A stretch of 64,000 bases of DNA from assembly GCA_029448655.1 (NCBI GenBank), contig JACCLO010000003.1, forward strand, positions 868,001 through 932,000, read 5' to 3'. The first letter of the stretch is position 1, and every line of letters starts with the position of its first letter. Positions 39,758 through 50,180 of this stretch are shown piece by piece. The notes beneath the pieces were generated by a model. The model saw only the letters and a program-made list of their open reading frames with translations, made no database searches and had not been told where the DNA came from. The position numbers were made by a program, and so were the translations under genes. The DNA comes from Wolfiporia cocos (lineage: Eukaryota; Basidiomycota; Agaricomycetes; Polyporales; Phaeolaceae).

Positions 39758-40637
39758 TAAAATCGGTCCATTGTTCTGATTGATTCTAGCGACCCAGATC
39801 ACAGCATCACTCGCCTTGCAACCGCCTATGGGATGGGTCGTGGGAATGATCCCATTCAAATGGCACATTAATCAGTGTGCGGCTAGGGATTTACACCCAC
39901 CATGAGTCACTGCAACAGGCATCCTACATTGCATGATGCGCAACTTGTCATGCTGGCCGCTGCTTCTTGACTGTGGTAGAAAGTTGGATGCTCTGATGCC
40001 GTCACCTGCATTCAGAGCTCCTCATGCCGGCACACTCTCATACGTACATGTTGCATCCAGTGCATTTTGGTTCCCTGCTCTGTTGTAGTTCTGTCCATTC
40101 ACGTGACGGCTGATCTTGCATTCTCTGGCCAGTGGTCGGAGATGCTGTCACCGCCTCTGCTCATGAGGCAAGAGGTATGCAATCCTTCTCAATGGTTGTT
40201 TCAAGGAGGTTCAGATTGCACCCATGCTCACAGCTGTGCCAGTGAACGTGCACAGACCTTGTCAGCATGTATAAGAGGGCAGACGGGGCAAGGATGTGCT
40301 CAGCGAATCTGCCATGGATTCTCTTTTCTCTGCCACCCTCCATATCAACTCGATCTGAGGCTCAGCTGCCCCTCTTTGGGCATAACCTTGCTATGCAGTG
40401 AGTTGTCATCTGTCATCCTGCACTATGACTGTGCTTTCCACCTGCCTGCAGGTTGTGACTGTTTGCAGTGCTGGACAGCATGTGTGGTGCTGCATGCCAC
40501 TGGCAGCACAATCAATGCTTTGTGGAGATGGGTCGTGGGCATCACCGTCTTCCTCATCTTAAATTGATCACTTACTGCGTCCATTTGCGTGCTGCAGCAC
40601 GGCTGCCATTGTGATGCCATTCGCCCACTGATGGTGA
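39758..40637. other. Intergenic, no recognised gene
   Basis: One 166-codon ORF on the plus strand (40067-40567) has no domain I recognise and no support from exon structure. Confidence 0.4.
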
Positions 40638-40948
40638 GTGACTGGGATCTCGGTGCTTATAATCCACCTGAAGCGGTTCTCTTCGAAGGGCTACTTCACC
40701 AATAAGATCGAGTCATTTGTGGACTACCCTCTGAAGAGCCTGGAACTCACCAACTACATGCCACCGCCATTACTGCCCAGTGTCAGTGGTGGACAACAAA
40801 TGCCGTGGGATGACCCATGAGTGCAAATCCCACCCTGCCAATGCAATCTTTATGGTGTAACCAATCACTTTGGTACTCTGAGTAGTGGAATTGTGAGTAT
40901 TGATTGTGACTTGACATATTGCCTCTAATCTATTGGTGTCAATTAGAC

Positions 40949-41321
40949 TGACACAAGCGTATTCTTAAGCAACTACTCAGGGGAATATTACTCGCGTGAA
41001 AGCGTATTCCTAGTCTGAGGCTACTCAAGGCAACAAAGGCCAAGACGAGTCTGGGGTACTCCCTGCTCGTCTGGCTGGTATATATGCTCGTAGGCTGTTT
41101 GTACATGTTTGGCTACTATACAGTATTACGTAAGCTGATAGACCGTTTGTAGAGTATGGTAAACCCTATCGTAGGTGTAGAGCCACATCAAGGGTGTCCG
41201 GGGTCTGTGTAGGCACGTGTGGGGTGTTCGGGGTCCTTGCACGTGATGCATAGGCGGGCGCTTAGATAAGATAAGGGTTGTCTCTAGTCGCAGGCTAGTT
41301 GGAGAAAATCGGCTTGTGACA
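40949..41321 (-). repeat. 3' LTR of Gypsy element
   Basis: Left-hand LTR of the minus-strand element, TG...CA (plus-strand TGACACAAGC ... GGCTTGTGACA). The integrase ORF runs 38 bp into it. Confidence 0.93.
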
Positions 41322-43229
41322 GTACCCCCTCTTCTAGCTGCGTGTCCCCACGCCCAGCAATCACTTTGTACATTGTTTGGTCAACATGGCACGGGTGGTC
41401 TACGGTTTTGGTGCAGATGTGTGGGTGCGCCAGTTGGAGTGTGTTTAAGACCGGGTAGATCCAATATCCTATTGATTCAGGTATAGTGGATTCTATCGGT
41501 GTTCCAACGCGTATTCCGTATTGCATGACCCGTGTTCGTGGATCGCAGAACCAGAAGTTACGAGCGACGGGCTTCTTTTCGTAGGCGTAGAATGGTATAC
41601 TGCCTTTGACAAGAAGCGTAGTGTCTATATCGTCGTATATTATGAACTCCTTCGGGTTCTGCCTGAGTCCCATTTCCTGAGCTTTTCGTTCGAAGTCTTC
41701 CCACTCTGGGTCCCATTTGGTGTCAGAGTGGTCCCAGCCAGTGTTTCTGTTTTTCCACTGGTTGCCTGGGGCGGATGGTCTAGCTTCGAAGAATTTTGTG
41801 ACTAGCTCTTGGTAATGGTTCAGTCCACGCTTTCGTTCCCATGTTTTAGTCCCGTCAGACCATTCGACTTCTAGCTCGATTCGCCCTCGGTCTTCCCTGG
41901 ATTCGAGGATCCTGAGAGGCCTGCGAACGTCATTGCTTTCCGTCACTTTACTATGGTCCTGATTGGGGAAGGCGGGCGGTGTGTATGGTAGGAGTAAGAC
42001 CTCGTTGAATACTGGGTATATCCCGCGCATGTCTGCGGGAAGGTCTAGTTCGTATGCTCCGTGCCCGACCTTCTTTGTGACCTTGTACGGTCCAAACCGC
42101 TTGGAGTCCAGCTTCTTGGTTGGGTGGCCCATGTTTATGTTTCGGCCGTCGACCCAAACCAAGTCGCCTTCAGAGTACGATAGTGGCGATGCCCGTTTCC
42201 TATCGTAGTACTCTTTCATGCGTAGCTTAGCTTTCTCCAGGTTTTGTGAAGCGAGTTTGGATATCGTGTGCATGTGTTCGACCCAATCCTGTGCTACCCC
42301 CTCTTCTTGTTCCGGCGCCTCTACACCTGTGAAGGGGTGGTATCCGTGCGTAAGGTAAAAGGGACTATATCCCGTGCTACTATGTACGTGTGTCTTGTAC
42401 GCGAAGCTTGCCAGCGGGAGTAAGTCCGGCCAGTTCGTATGAGTATCGTTAATAAATAATCTAAGGTACACCTCAAGTTCCTGGTTCATACGTTCCGTCT
42501 GCCCGTCTGTCTGTGGGTGGAACGCGGTACTCGGGTTTCCTTGTATGCCTAATCTACGGTATACGTCCTTTATGAATTCTGATACAAATTGCGGTCCTCT
42601 GTCGCTAAATATTTTCTTTGGTAGTCCGTGTTGTGTATATACTTTATCTACGAATATGTTGGCCCATCCTTCGGCTGATAGTTCAGTCGTTGTTGGTACA
42701 GCTATATAGTCCTTTGACTTCATGTCTACTACTACAATGATGGCGTCACGACCCTTGGAAGTGGGGAGTCCCGTGATCATGTCGACGGAAATGTTCTCCC
42801 AGTTGTGTGCTGGAGTCGGGTTCGGGTTGAGTGGAGCCGCGCGTTTGGATCGGTCCGGCTTAGCGGCCTGGCACTTGATACAGGCTTTGACGTACTGGCG
42901 GATGTCTGAGCGCATCTTGGGCCACCAGTAGTGTCGATGTATAGCTGTGTACGTGTTTTCGGTGCCAGGGTGTCCCGCTGAGACGGTGTCGTGGAACGAA
43001 GAAATGATTTTTCCGATTAATTCTTCGTCCCGAGGGATAATTAACCTCCCCCTCCTATATCGCAGACCGTCCTCGGTCGTTTCCCCTACTTCTACTCCTG
43101 CCTTTCCATCGTAGAGAGCGGCTTCCGCTTTGACCCTTTCTTTTACTTCGTCGTGGGTGATACCCTTGACTATAGTATAGAATGAGGATCGCAGCCTTTC
43201 TGCGCTATCTTGGACGAAGAGGTGTGGCT
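41284..43229 (-). CDS. Gypsy integrase with C-terminal chromodomain-like module
   Basis: Inserts element cDNA into the genome. The open frame begins about 43229; the first ATG is at 42915, downstream of the zinc-binding region, so it must be made as a fusion with the upstream frame or be disabled. Zinc-binding HHCC: SSFHDTVSAGHPGTENTY ... HYWWPKM ... CIKCQAAK. Catalytic D,D-35-E: VDMITGLPTSKG, FSDRGPQFVSEF, PQTDGQTERMNQELE. After the GPY/F-like stretch KRFGPYKVTKKVGHGAYEL comes a chromodomain-like segment, RPLRILESREDRGR then LEVEWSDGTKTWER. A further 150-residue tail of unknown role runs through the polypurine tract into the LTR. From the first ATG the frame gives 543 residues. Confidence 0.88.
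41322..41336 (-). promoter_or_regulatory. Polypurine tract of Gypsy element
   Basis: On the minus strand AGAAGAGGGGGTAC lies directly before the 3' LTR, where plus-strand DNA synthesis is primed. The LARD has nearly the same tract. Confidence 0.8.
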
Positions 43230-46200
43230 TAGGACGACTTGCCCTTCGAGGTGATCCTTGTCGTTGCCGTGATCACTTCTTCGGGAAAGCCCATCGGCCC
43301 TTCCATTGGTCTTCCCGGGGATGTGCACGAGTTGTAGGTCGTACTCGGCAAGTTCCGTCATCCACCGGGCTTGTCGTGGATTAATTTTCTGTGGGGTCTT
43401 AAAATACTCTAGGTTCTTATGGTCCGTTAGTACTTCTACAGGGTGTTTGCCACCCATTACGAAATGTCGCCATTCATCAAGTGCGCGCATGATGGCGAGG
43501 AGTTCTCTGTCGTAGATCTCGTAGTTCCGTTCTGCCGGTAGCATTGTCTTACTCTGGTAGGCGATGGGTTTCCAGATGCCGTCCTGTTTCTGCATGAGGC
43601 AGGCTCCGGTTGCGAAGTCCGAAGAGTCTGCCTCGATGCGGAAAGGGTCGTCGTCGTTTGGTATCCCTAACACGGGTGCTTCGATAAATATTTTCTTTAA
43701 CTTATCGAAACACTCTTGTTCCGCCGTACCCCACTGCCAAGGCGTGTCCTTGGTTAGGTTTATCAGTGGGCGTGCTACCGTGGAGAACTTAGGTATAAAT
43801 CTCCGGTAGAAGTTTGCGAACCCAATGAAGGATTGCACTTCCTTCTTGTTCCGAGGTGCGGGCCATTCTGCCACTGCCGCCACCTTCGCGGGATCCATGC
43901 GGATTTCCCCATGAGAGATTATATGTCCCAAGTATTCTACTTCCGACTTCATGAACTCGCATTTCTCTGGTTTACAGGTTAGCTTGTTTTGACGGAGAAC
44001 GAGCAGAACCTTGCGCAGGATCTCTTTGTGTTCTGCCTCGGTCTCCGTGAAAACAAGTATGTCGTCTAAATATACAATGACCTTTCCAGTCATTATCAGG
44101 TCTCGGAAGATGTCGTTCATCAAAGTCTGGAACGTGCCCGGTGCGTTGCACATTCCAAAGAACATCACTAAAGGTTCGTACAATCCCCTATTAGTGATGA
44201 AGGCGGCTTTTTCTTCGTCGCCTTCTTTGATTCTGACGTTCGTGTATCCCCAACGAATGTCCAATTTAGAAAAGTACTTAGCTCGCTTTAACTTGTTGAG
44301 CAGCTCCGTGATCAGAGGGAGCGGGTACCGATTCTTCTTGGTCATCTGGTTCAACTTCCGGTAGTCCTGAATGGGTCTCAGTTTCCCATCCTTCTTCTTG
44401 ACGAAGAAGAATGGTGCCCCCCATGGTGACTTGGATGGTCGTATGCGTCCAGTCCGTAACTGTTCTTCTAGAAAGTCGTCTAACGCCTCTTGTTCTCGGG
44501 GCGATAGGGCATAGATCTTGCCGGCGTAGGGTTCGGAGTTCGGTAGGAGTTCTATGGCGTGATCCCACGGTCGCCTTTCGGGGAGTTGGTCGAATTCCGT
44601 TTCCTTAAACACGTCTTCAAATTCGTGTAAGTACTCTGGGACCACCTCTTCGAAAGTCTTGGCTTCCGTGGTTTTGCCGGTGGCGATGGCGATCTCGGTT
44701 GCCTTCGTCGCGCGGACTCGCTCAGCGATGTCGGCCCGGCATTCTTCCCTATTCCGTATCCAAGCGTCAGCGAAGATGTAATAGATATGATCACCCTCCT
44801 CGATCTGCTCGTGTTCGCAGTCGCAGGTGAAGGTGATTCGGCGTTTCTTCCAGTCGATGGTGGGATTGTGGTCTTCCAACCAATCGAAGCCGAGGAATAT
44901 GTCTGCCGAGCTCAGCTCGGTGACGTGGAACTTGCGCGTTTCCAAATGCGTGTCGATCTGCATCTGGAGTTCGACATAGTGCGTCATTTTGCCCGCAGCG
45001 TTGGTACTACCGTCAGCGTTGTACAGTTTGACGGGTCGGTCTAGTGGGAGTTGCTCGAGTTTGTGTTCCTCCACATAGGCACGACTGATGACCGATCCCG
45101 TTGAACCGGAGTCTATCAGTGCCTTTGTGAAGAGGGCACGTCCGTCCGGGCGGTGGAGGGTGATCGGTACTTCGATCTGCCGTCCCCGTTTCCCCGTCTG
45201 GATTACCACTACATTCCCTCTGAGTTTCTCACCAGTAGAGCCGAACCCCTGTGTTCCGCGTCTGGTTTCCCTAATGCTTTTTACTATGCGCGTGTCTGGT
45301 GTCATGTTGCATTCGAGTATGAACTGGGCGATTCTGTCCCCATACTCGACCTGATATTCTGTTCCAGTTTGATTATTCAGTATGACTTTTAACCGACCGG
45401 TGTAGTCTTCATCGACTACACCGGCCTCCACGTCGACCCCTTTCAAGGCAAGTCCGGATCGTGGAGCTATGCGGCCATATACACCGGGTGGCATTCGAAT
45501 CATTATGCCTGTATCCACGGTGATACGCTTCCCGTTTGGTATAACGACTTCCTCCGCGGAGTGAAGATTGTAACCCGCGGCTCCTTCGCTTTTTCGCTCA
45601 GGGGGGATTGCCCGCGGGTGGTCTAAGTATATGTCGAGCGTGACAGCCTTCTTCTTGGCTCGTCGACGCCGCACTTTCTTTTCTGCCTTTTTCTGGACTG
45701 TAGGCTTAGATGCGTCTGCCATCTGCACATCTGAGTCTACAACCGGGTCTACGTCCATTGGCACATAGTTTACATTGATAGAGGAATTAAGCACGGTTTT
45801 ATCCTCCCGCCAAGCTCCGGTGGGAGGCTCCTCTGAGGCTGTTACAAACGAATCGTCGGAGCATGTTGAAGCTCCGTCGTCGTCACCAGGCGCCAAGTCT
45901 ACAGAACGTGGTACAGATATGTAATCAAATATCGGGGCCCCGGTTCCTAGCCCATATAGTCCATCCACCGGTTTGTTACCCTCCGAGGCAGATTCGGAGA
46001 TAGAGACATTTACTGGTTCCTCGATCTCCAGAACTGAAAATTTATTATTAGAGAGGGGACGTACCTGAGTGAATCCGGCTTCCTTCGCAGCCTCCGGATT
46101 TTCCTTGGCCCAAGCGGACACCATTCGCACGAAGTCCTCCTGGGATACTTCCCCAAGGACTTTTTCTGCTGGTGGTGCCTCGACGGCCTGGCGGGTGCGC

Positions 46201-48014
46201 GCCGGTTGTGAGGGTCCGGCACCGGTGTTCCCTCCACTGGTAGCTGCTCGGGGCTTCCAGTTAGGTTGGTGCCAGACGGGCTTGTTGCAGCCCTTCCCTG
46301 GTGCCTCTGCTTGTGTCTTGCTGCAAGAGTGGCACTTCCTCTTGAGCAAGTTGGCCCGTTCTTCCGCGGTGGGCTCCGGCCGCGTGGTTCCCGATGACGA
46401 TGTTGTCGCCCGACCCTTTCCTTTGTCGGCGACGCCCTTACCCGTGTCACGACCGTGGCGCAGCTTTTCTTCGTCGCGGAGACGACGCATCGCATTGTCC
46501 GTACGGAGGATGGCCTGCTTCCAGGATTCGTAGTCTTCCGGAATCTGGACGTTGTATCCCCGTTGCGATTTGTCGTTTACCGTGGCGGCGACGAAAGCGG
46601 AGTGTACTGCCGTGTAGATTTCTTTCGGGATGGCAGAGGTGACCCAACGATGTACTATTTGGTTCTCTCTGTCGTATTTTGCCTCCGAAAGAAGTCTTTC
46701 CAGCTCTTGGAAGTACTCCTCGCCCTTGCCGATGGTCATGCTGAGTTTTTCCGCGGCAACCGCCGACTTCTTTTCCAAGTCGGGGTCGTCGAACTTTTGG
46801 TGTAGCTCCCAAACGAAGCGTAACCAACTCAGATGCCATTGTCCGTCACGGTAATGTTCCCGCGTAAATGCCGTTACCCACGAGTCTACCTTTGGTCCCC
46901 GTATTAACGAGATGGCCGTGCCGATTTTCTTGCTGTCCGTGAAGAGCAGCGGCCGGTTGTCGTCGATGTACAGTTTCAGGCGCATTACCCAGGCGATGAA
47001 GTTTTCGCCGGTGAAGGGTTCGGGTTCGCGCACCTTGGACTTGTACCGGGGGTCAGGCTGCGGCTCCGGGAGCATTGAGTATGCGTCCCATTGCGAGCTC
47101 GCCGGTTTCTCGGGCCGCCACATAGACGCACGCGTTCCCGGGAGAGGCGCGGCTCTCCAGGTGTTCACATGCGCTGTCTGTGGTGCTACCGACGGAGGGA
47201 CCGGGGGCTGTGCTGCCATGACCGAGAAGGGGACCTGCAGGGTGATGACCGGGGGGGTGTATCCGGGCAGGAATGGGTTCGTCTGCCTGGAGCCGTTCGA
47301 TCCTCGGGTTGCCGGACGGGTTGCGGGGTTCACCGGTGGTGGGGATCCCATGTGGACGGATCTCACCCAATTTTCTACCGGCCGGAAACGTTCTTCCGGG
47401 ACCAATGGTACTGACCGACGGGGGGCGGAGTGCTGGCTGTGTAGCAATGCCGCATCTCCTGCCGCGATTGCATCTGCCTGGAGACGTTGTGCCTCCCGCA
47501 GGAACCGTGCTCCCATGTCGGCGTTCCACACACCGGTCTGAACCATTGTCGCTGCCACTGTCTGACACCGAAAACCGAAATCCGCCGCGGTTGGGTTGGG
47601 GGGGAACGCCCATTGTAGAGCCAGGGGCGAGTCGACATGTGCTAAGGGACTCGCGCCGCGGATGGTGTTGGACTGTTCCCTTGCCATCTGGAATGCCTGT
47701 TCCAGTCGCTCGAGACCAGGGCCATTATCCTCTACCGATGCTCCTAAGGGGAGCGAGCGACCGGGGGATGCTTGTCCTATCGTTTCGGTGTGGACCGGGG
47801 CGACTTCGATGTTGGGGCGGGGGGCGTGGATGCTGTCGGCTACCGAGAGTAATGCGAAGTCCTCTGGTAGCCCATGCATTTGGTAATTCACCCACTGCCC
47901 TGGGTGGAACGGGTTGTTGGTGACCGTGGGGGTGCCGGCTGGGGTGCCGCCGGGGAGCGGGATGTGTTCGGGTCGGGGGCCGCGGATGTGGTCTAGGTTG
48001 TGTGGGGCGGCCAT
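43170..48014 (-). CDS. Gypsy Gag-dUTPase-protease-RT-RNase H polyprotein, 1,614 residues
   Basis: Single open frame. Gag spans roughly residues 300-560 (EPFTGENFIAWVMRLKLYID, KFDDPDLEKKSA), followed by a cysteine cluster CHSCSKTQAEAPGKGC that is not a canonical zinc knuckle. A dUTPase domain (about 795-930) has all five motifs: GAAGYNLHS, PRSGLALKG, AGVVDEDYTG, GDRIAQFIL and RGTQGFGSTG. The aspartic protease active site DSGSTGSV is near 970. The reverse transcriptase (about 1120-1340) has VYLDDILVF, and RNase H (about 1400-1560) has IEADSSDFATG and TDHKNLEYF. The frame ends 20 or so codons after RNase H because of a one-base shift near 43228; the integrase continues in another frame. Start ATG follows the leader at 48014. 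Confidence 0.93.
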   Translation of the reverse strand: MAAPHNLDHIRGPRPEHIPLPGGTPAGTPTVTNNPFHPGQWVNYQMHGLPEDFALLSVADSIHAPRPNIEVAPVHTETIGQASPGRSLPLGASVEDNGPGLERLEQAFQMAREQSNTIRGASPLAHVDSPLALQWAFPPNPTAADFGFRCQTVAATMVQTGVWNADMGARFLREAQRLQADAIAAGDAALLHSQHSAPRRSVPLVPEERFRPVENWVRSVHMGSPPPVNPATRPATRGSNGSRQTNPFLPGYTPPVITLQVPFSVMAAQPPVPPSVAPQTAHVNTWRAAPLPGTRASMWRPEKPASSQWDAYSMLPEPQPDPRYKSKVREPEPFTGENFIAWVMRLKLYIDDNRPLLFTDSKKIGTAISLIRGPKVDSWVTAFTREHYRDGQWHLSWLRFVWELHQKFDDPDLEKKSAVAAEKLSMTIGKGEEYFQELERLLSEAKYDRENQIVHRWVTSAIPKEIYTAVHSAFVAATVNDKSQRGYNVQIPEDYESWKQAILRTDNAMRRLRDEEKLRHGRDTGKGVADKGKGRATTSSSGTTRPEPTAEERANLLKRKCHSCSKTQAEAPGKGCNKPVWHQPNWKPRAATSGGNTGAGPSQPARTRQAVEAPPAEKVLGEVSQEDFVRMVSAWAKENPEAAKEAGFTQVRPLSNNKFSVLEIEEPVNVSISESASEGNKPVDGLYGLGTGAPIFDYISVPRSVDLAPGDDDGASTCSDDSFVTASEEPPTGAWREDKTVLNSSINVNYVPMDVDPVVDSDVQMADASKPTVQKKAEKKVRRRRAKKKAVTLDIYLDHPRAIPPERKSEGAAGYNLHSAEEVVIPNGKRITVDTGIMIRMPPGVYGRIAPRSGLALKGVDVEAGVVDEDYTGRLKVILNNQTGTEYQVEYGDRIAQFILECNMTPDTRIVKSIRETRRGTQGFGSTGEKLRGNVVVIQTGKRGRQIEVPITLHRPDGRALFTKALIDSGSTGSVISRAYVEEHKLEQLPLDRPVKLYNADGSTNAAGKMTHYVELQMQIDTHLETRKFHVTELSSADIFLGFDWLEDHNPTIDWKKRRITFTCDCEHEQIEEGDHIYYIFADAWIRNREECRADIAERVRATKATEIAIATGKTTEAKTFEEVVPEYLHEFEDVFKETEFDQLPERRPWDHAIELLPNSEPYAGKIYALSPREQEALDDFLEEQLRTGRIRPSKSPWGAPFFFVKKKDGKLRPIQDYRKLNQMTKKNRYPLPLITELLNKLKRAKYFSKLDIRWGYTNVRIKEGDEEKAAFITNRGLYEPLVMFFGMCNAPGTFQTLMNDIFRDLIMTGKVIVYLDDILVFTETEAEHKEILRKVLLVLRQNKLTCKPEKCEFMKSEVEYLGHIISHGEIRMDPAKVAAVAEWPAPRNKKEVQSFIGFANFYRRFIPKFSTVARPLINLTKDTPWQWGTAEQECFDKLKKIFIEAPVLGIPNDDDPFRIEADSSDFATGACLMQKQDGIWKPIAYQSKTMLPAERNYEIYDRELLAIMRALDEWRHFVMGGKHPVEVLTDHKNLEYFKTPQKINPRQARWMTELAEYDLQLVHIPGKTNGRADGLSRRSDHGNDKDHLEGQVVLSHTSSSKIAQKGCDPHSIL

Positions 48015-48145
48015 TGTATCGTAATGAAGTTCGTATGTAAGGAATGTAGAGTCGCGAAAAACAGCGCTACCCGCCCACTGTGGATCAGCCTATAGCTGCG
48101 ATCGGGGTGGTAACTAGAAACTGTTTCTCCACTCTATTCAGAGAC

Positions 48146-48163
48146 CACCTCTTTTCGGAGGTG
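48146..48163 (-). other. Leader hairpin with CGAAAA loop (Gypsy)
   Basis: Minus-strand CACCTC-CGAAAA-GAGGTG, a perfect 6 bp stem in the untranslated leader about 130 bases before the gag start. The LARD carries the same loop with a covarying stem at 57992-58009. Confidence 0.65.
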
Positions 48164-48757
48164 CGCCAAGAAACGCCAGGGGGTTTTCAGCCCAAGTCCG
48201 GCAAGTAATCTCTGCCTCCGAAACCTCGTCCAGCCCCAAAGCTAATTCGGGATACCGGGGGCACGGGATCTAAACCCTTGGGATGGAGGGTCTAAAAGTC
48301 TATTGTAAGGGGCCAAGTGGCCGTATGTGTAGGCTGTGTCGCGCCTCTTCAGCCGCCTGGTGGGGCGCTGGGTTGTATGGTAACGGGGGGGCGGTAATGC
48401 CCGTATAGTGGCGCGGTAATGCGCGTATATAGGTGCCCAGTGCTTCTGTAGTCTGCCGTAGGGCCCCTTAACGCCTTTGATTATTTCGCGTCGGGTGCAC
48501 AATTACTACGGTGGGGTTGAAACCCAAAGCCTTTACGCCGCGTTGCACGACGGTGGCCCAGTAGCTTAGAAGCAACGGTAGGAGTGGTCCCCTACACGCT
48601 GTTCACAAGTGTATGTCCCCCAGAACCCAGTCCCTTGTCCCTGGGATACGGGAGGATAAAAGTTTAAACACCCGAGTCGAAACTCGAGGGCGAAGAAACA
48701 GTGCACTTTGCCCCTAGTGCGCCGGGGTTGTTCTGGAATGAACTCAGAACGGGGAGG

Positions 48758-48769
48758 AGACTCGTCTTA
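48758..48769 (-). promoter_or_regulatory. Self-complementary primer-binding site (Gypsy)
   Basis: Directly after the 5' LTR the minus strand reads TAAGACGAGTCT. Its last 11 bases are the exact complement of AGACTCGTCTT at the predicted transcript start (minus strand, 48873-48863), about 30 bases downstream of a TATATA box at 48905-48900. There is no evident match to a tRNA 3' end. The arrangement matches self-priming by the mRNA 5' end as described for Tf1. Confidence 0.75.
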
Positions 48770-49142
48770 TGACACAAGCGTATTCTTAAGCAACTACTCA
48801 GGGGAATATTACTCGCGTGAAAGCGTATTCCTAGTCTGAGGCTACTCAAGGCAACAAAGGCCAAGACGAGTCTGGGGTACTCCCTGCTCGTCTGGCTGGT
48901 ATATATGCTCGTAGGCTGTTTGTACATGTTTGGCTACTATACAGTATTACGTAAGCTGATAGACCGTTTGTAGAGTATGGTAAACCCTATCGTAGGTGTA
49001 GAGCCACATCAAGGGTGTCCGGGGTCTGTGTAGGCACGTGTGGGGTGTTCGGGGTCCTTGCACGTGATGCATAGGCGGGCGCTTAGATAAGATAAGGGTT
49101 GTCTCTAGTCGCAGGCTAGTTGGAGAAAATCGGCTTGTGACA
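48770..49142 (-). repeat. 5' LTR of Gypsy element
   Basis: Right-hand LTR, 373 bp, same sequence as the left LTR by eye. Contains a TATA box and predicted transcript start on the minus strand. Confidence 0.93.
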
Positions 49143-49466
49143 TAGACACTGTATTTGTTGCCTCCTGGGGTGGCCATGGTTGGCCTTACTGTGATAATAG
49201 TTGTATTTCAAAAGCCAACACAAAAGATGTAGTGGTGTGTTGCTCACAATTTGTCACTGGAATATGGGGTTGAAATGATGGATCAAACAGGGCAAGCCTG
49301 CATATATATTGTTCTACAGGAGGACAGATCCAGATGGTTGTGCTCATTGCATGCACCCAGTGCCATCCATCAAATTGGCTGCAGGATTTTGGCTCATTTG
49401 GGACCCCATCGGTCTGACAGATCATGCAATGCAGCCTTTGCACCATCACTCACTGCCAGTGAGTTG

Positions 49467-50154
49467 TGACACAAACTACTCACTTGTACTTCTTGAGGGG
49501 TTGTTGATGAGAGAGGTTAAGGGGTAGCGAGATAGTTGAGTGCTTAGCTCGATGTACGATTCAGCAGGAGTCAAGAGGTGATTAGTTCTGAGGTGTAAGC
49601 TCAGAGGATTATGGTTTATATACATGTATCGGTAACGGTGTAGCTAGGCCTACCCTAAAGCCGAGGGGTCTGTGCACTGGTGGTAATGCCAGGCGTGTGA
49701 TATGGGGTGCGGCGGGGAGCCGCATAGTCATGCTAATACGGGTGGCTACAGGGGACGCGTCAGCGTGCACCTAAGGGAGGGCCACGTCAGCGTGCGTCAA
49801 AGGGAGGCGCTTGGTATAGGCGCCCTTTGGGGCCACGTCAGCGTGCGTCTAGAGATGGTAGCTGCTGGGCGAGGTTCCACAGTCATGTGTTATGCTAAAG
49901 GCAACGGCCGAGGAGGATTCGGGGTGTGCCGTAGTCATGTGTCTAGATGTAGGTGCGGGTTCTGGGTCACGTGACTGTACGAGGACAGGTGCGTGAGGTA
50001 AGTACGTAGGTTAGGGGTACTAACTACGTGTAAGGTATTCAGTGTGGGTAACGTGGTAGTTAACTACGGATAAATGCCTGATAACTATGTGTAGCTCCGT
50101 AGGAAGGCGGTAAATTCAGGTAAAAATAGGGTATGCCCTAGGAAATCTGTGACA
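49467..50154 (+). mobile_element. Solo LTR (688 bp), loosely family C
   Basis: TGACACAAAC...CTGTGACA with perfect AGTTG duplications (49462-49466 and 50155-50159). Contains TTTATATACATG and CTACCCTAAAG, as in the LTR at 38339. A near-repeat GCCACGTCAGCGTGCGTC occurs twice around 49780-49850. 49236-49461 shows no recognised gene. Confidence 0.85.
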
Positions 50155-50180
50155 AGTTGTTTCTGTCCTAGCCCTTTCGC

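Larger units (their letters stand above)
40949..49142 (-). mobile_element. Full-length Ty3/Gypsy chromovirus with dUTPase (8,194 bp)
   Basis: Two 373 bp LTRs that appear identical, flanked by perfect TAGAC duplications (40944-40948 and 49143-49147). Coding order on the minus strand is Gag, dUTPase, protease, reverse transcriptase, RNase H, integrase with a C-terminal chromodomain-like module. Near-identical LTRs point to a recent insertion. One single-base frameshift separates RNase H from integrase. Confidence 0.95.
40638..49235 (+). pseudogene. Ubiquitin-specific protease C-terminal fragment, split by the Gypsy element
   Basis: Left part (40638-40905) reads VLIIHLKRFSSKGYFTNKIE, VDYPLKSLELTNYMPPP, a stop, then NLYGVTNHFGTLSSG. 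Right part (49143-49235) continues with VFVASWGGHGWPYCDNS and CISKANT. These are the conserved C-terminal steps of USP deubiquitinases. Between them a GT-AG intron (GTGAGTATTG ... CAATTAG) ends exactly where the Gypsy inserted. The catalytic histidine region is disturbed and a stop is present, so the gene was already decayed or decayed since. No upstream Cys-box was found. Confidence 0.7.

Noticed and set aside
46300..46360. Canonical CCHC zinc knuckle in the Gypsy Gag
   Set aside because: The cysteines CHSC...GKGC are present but the spacing and histidine do not fit CX2CX4HX4C.
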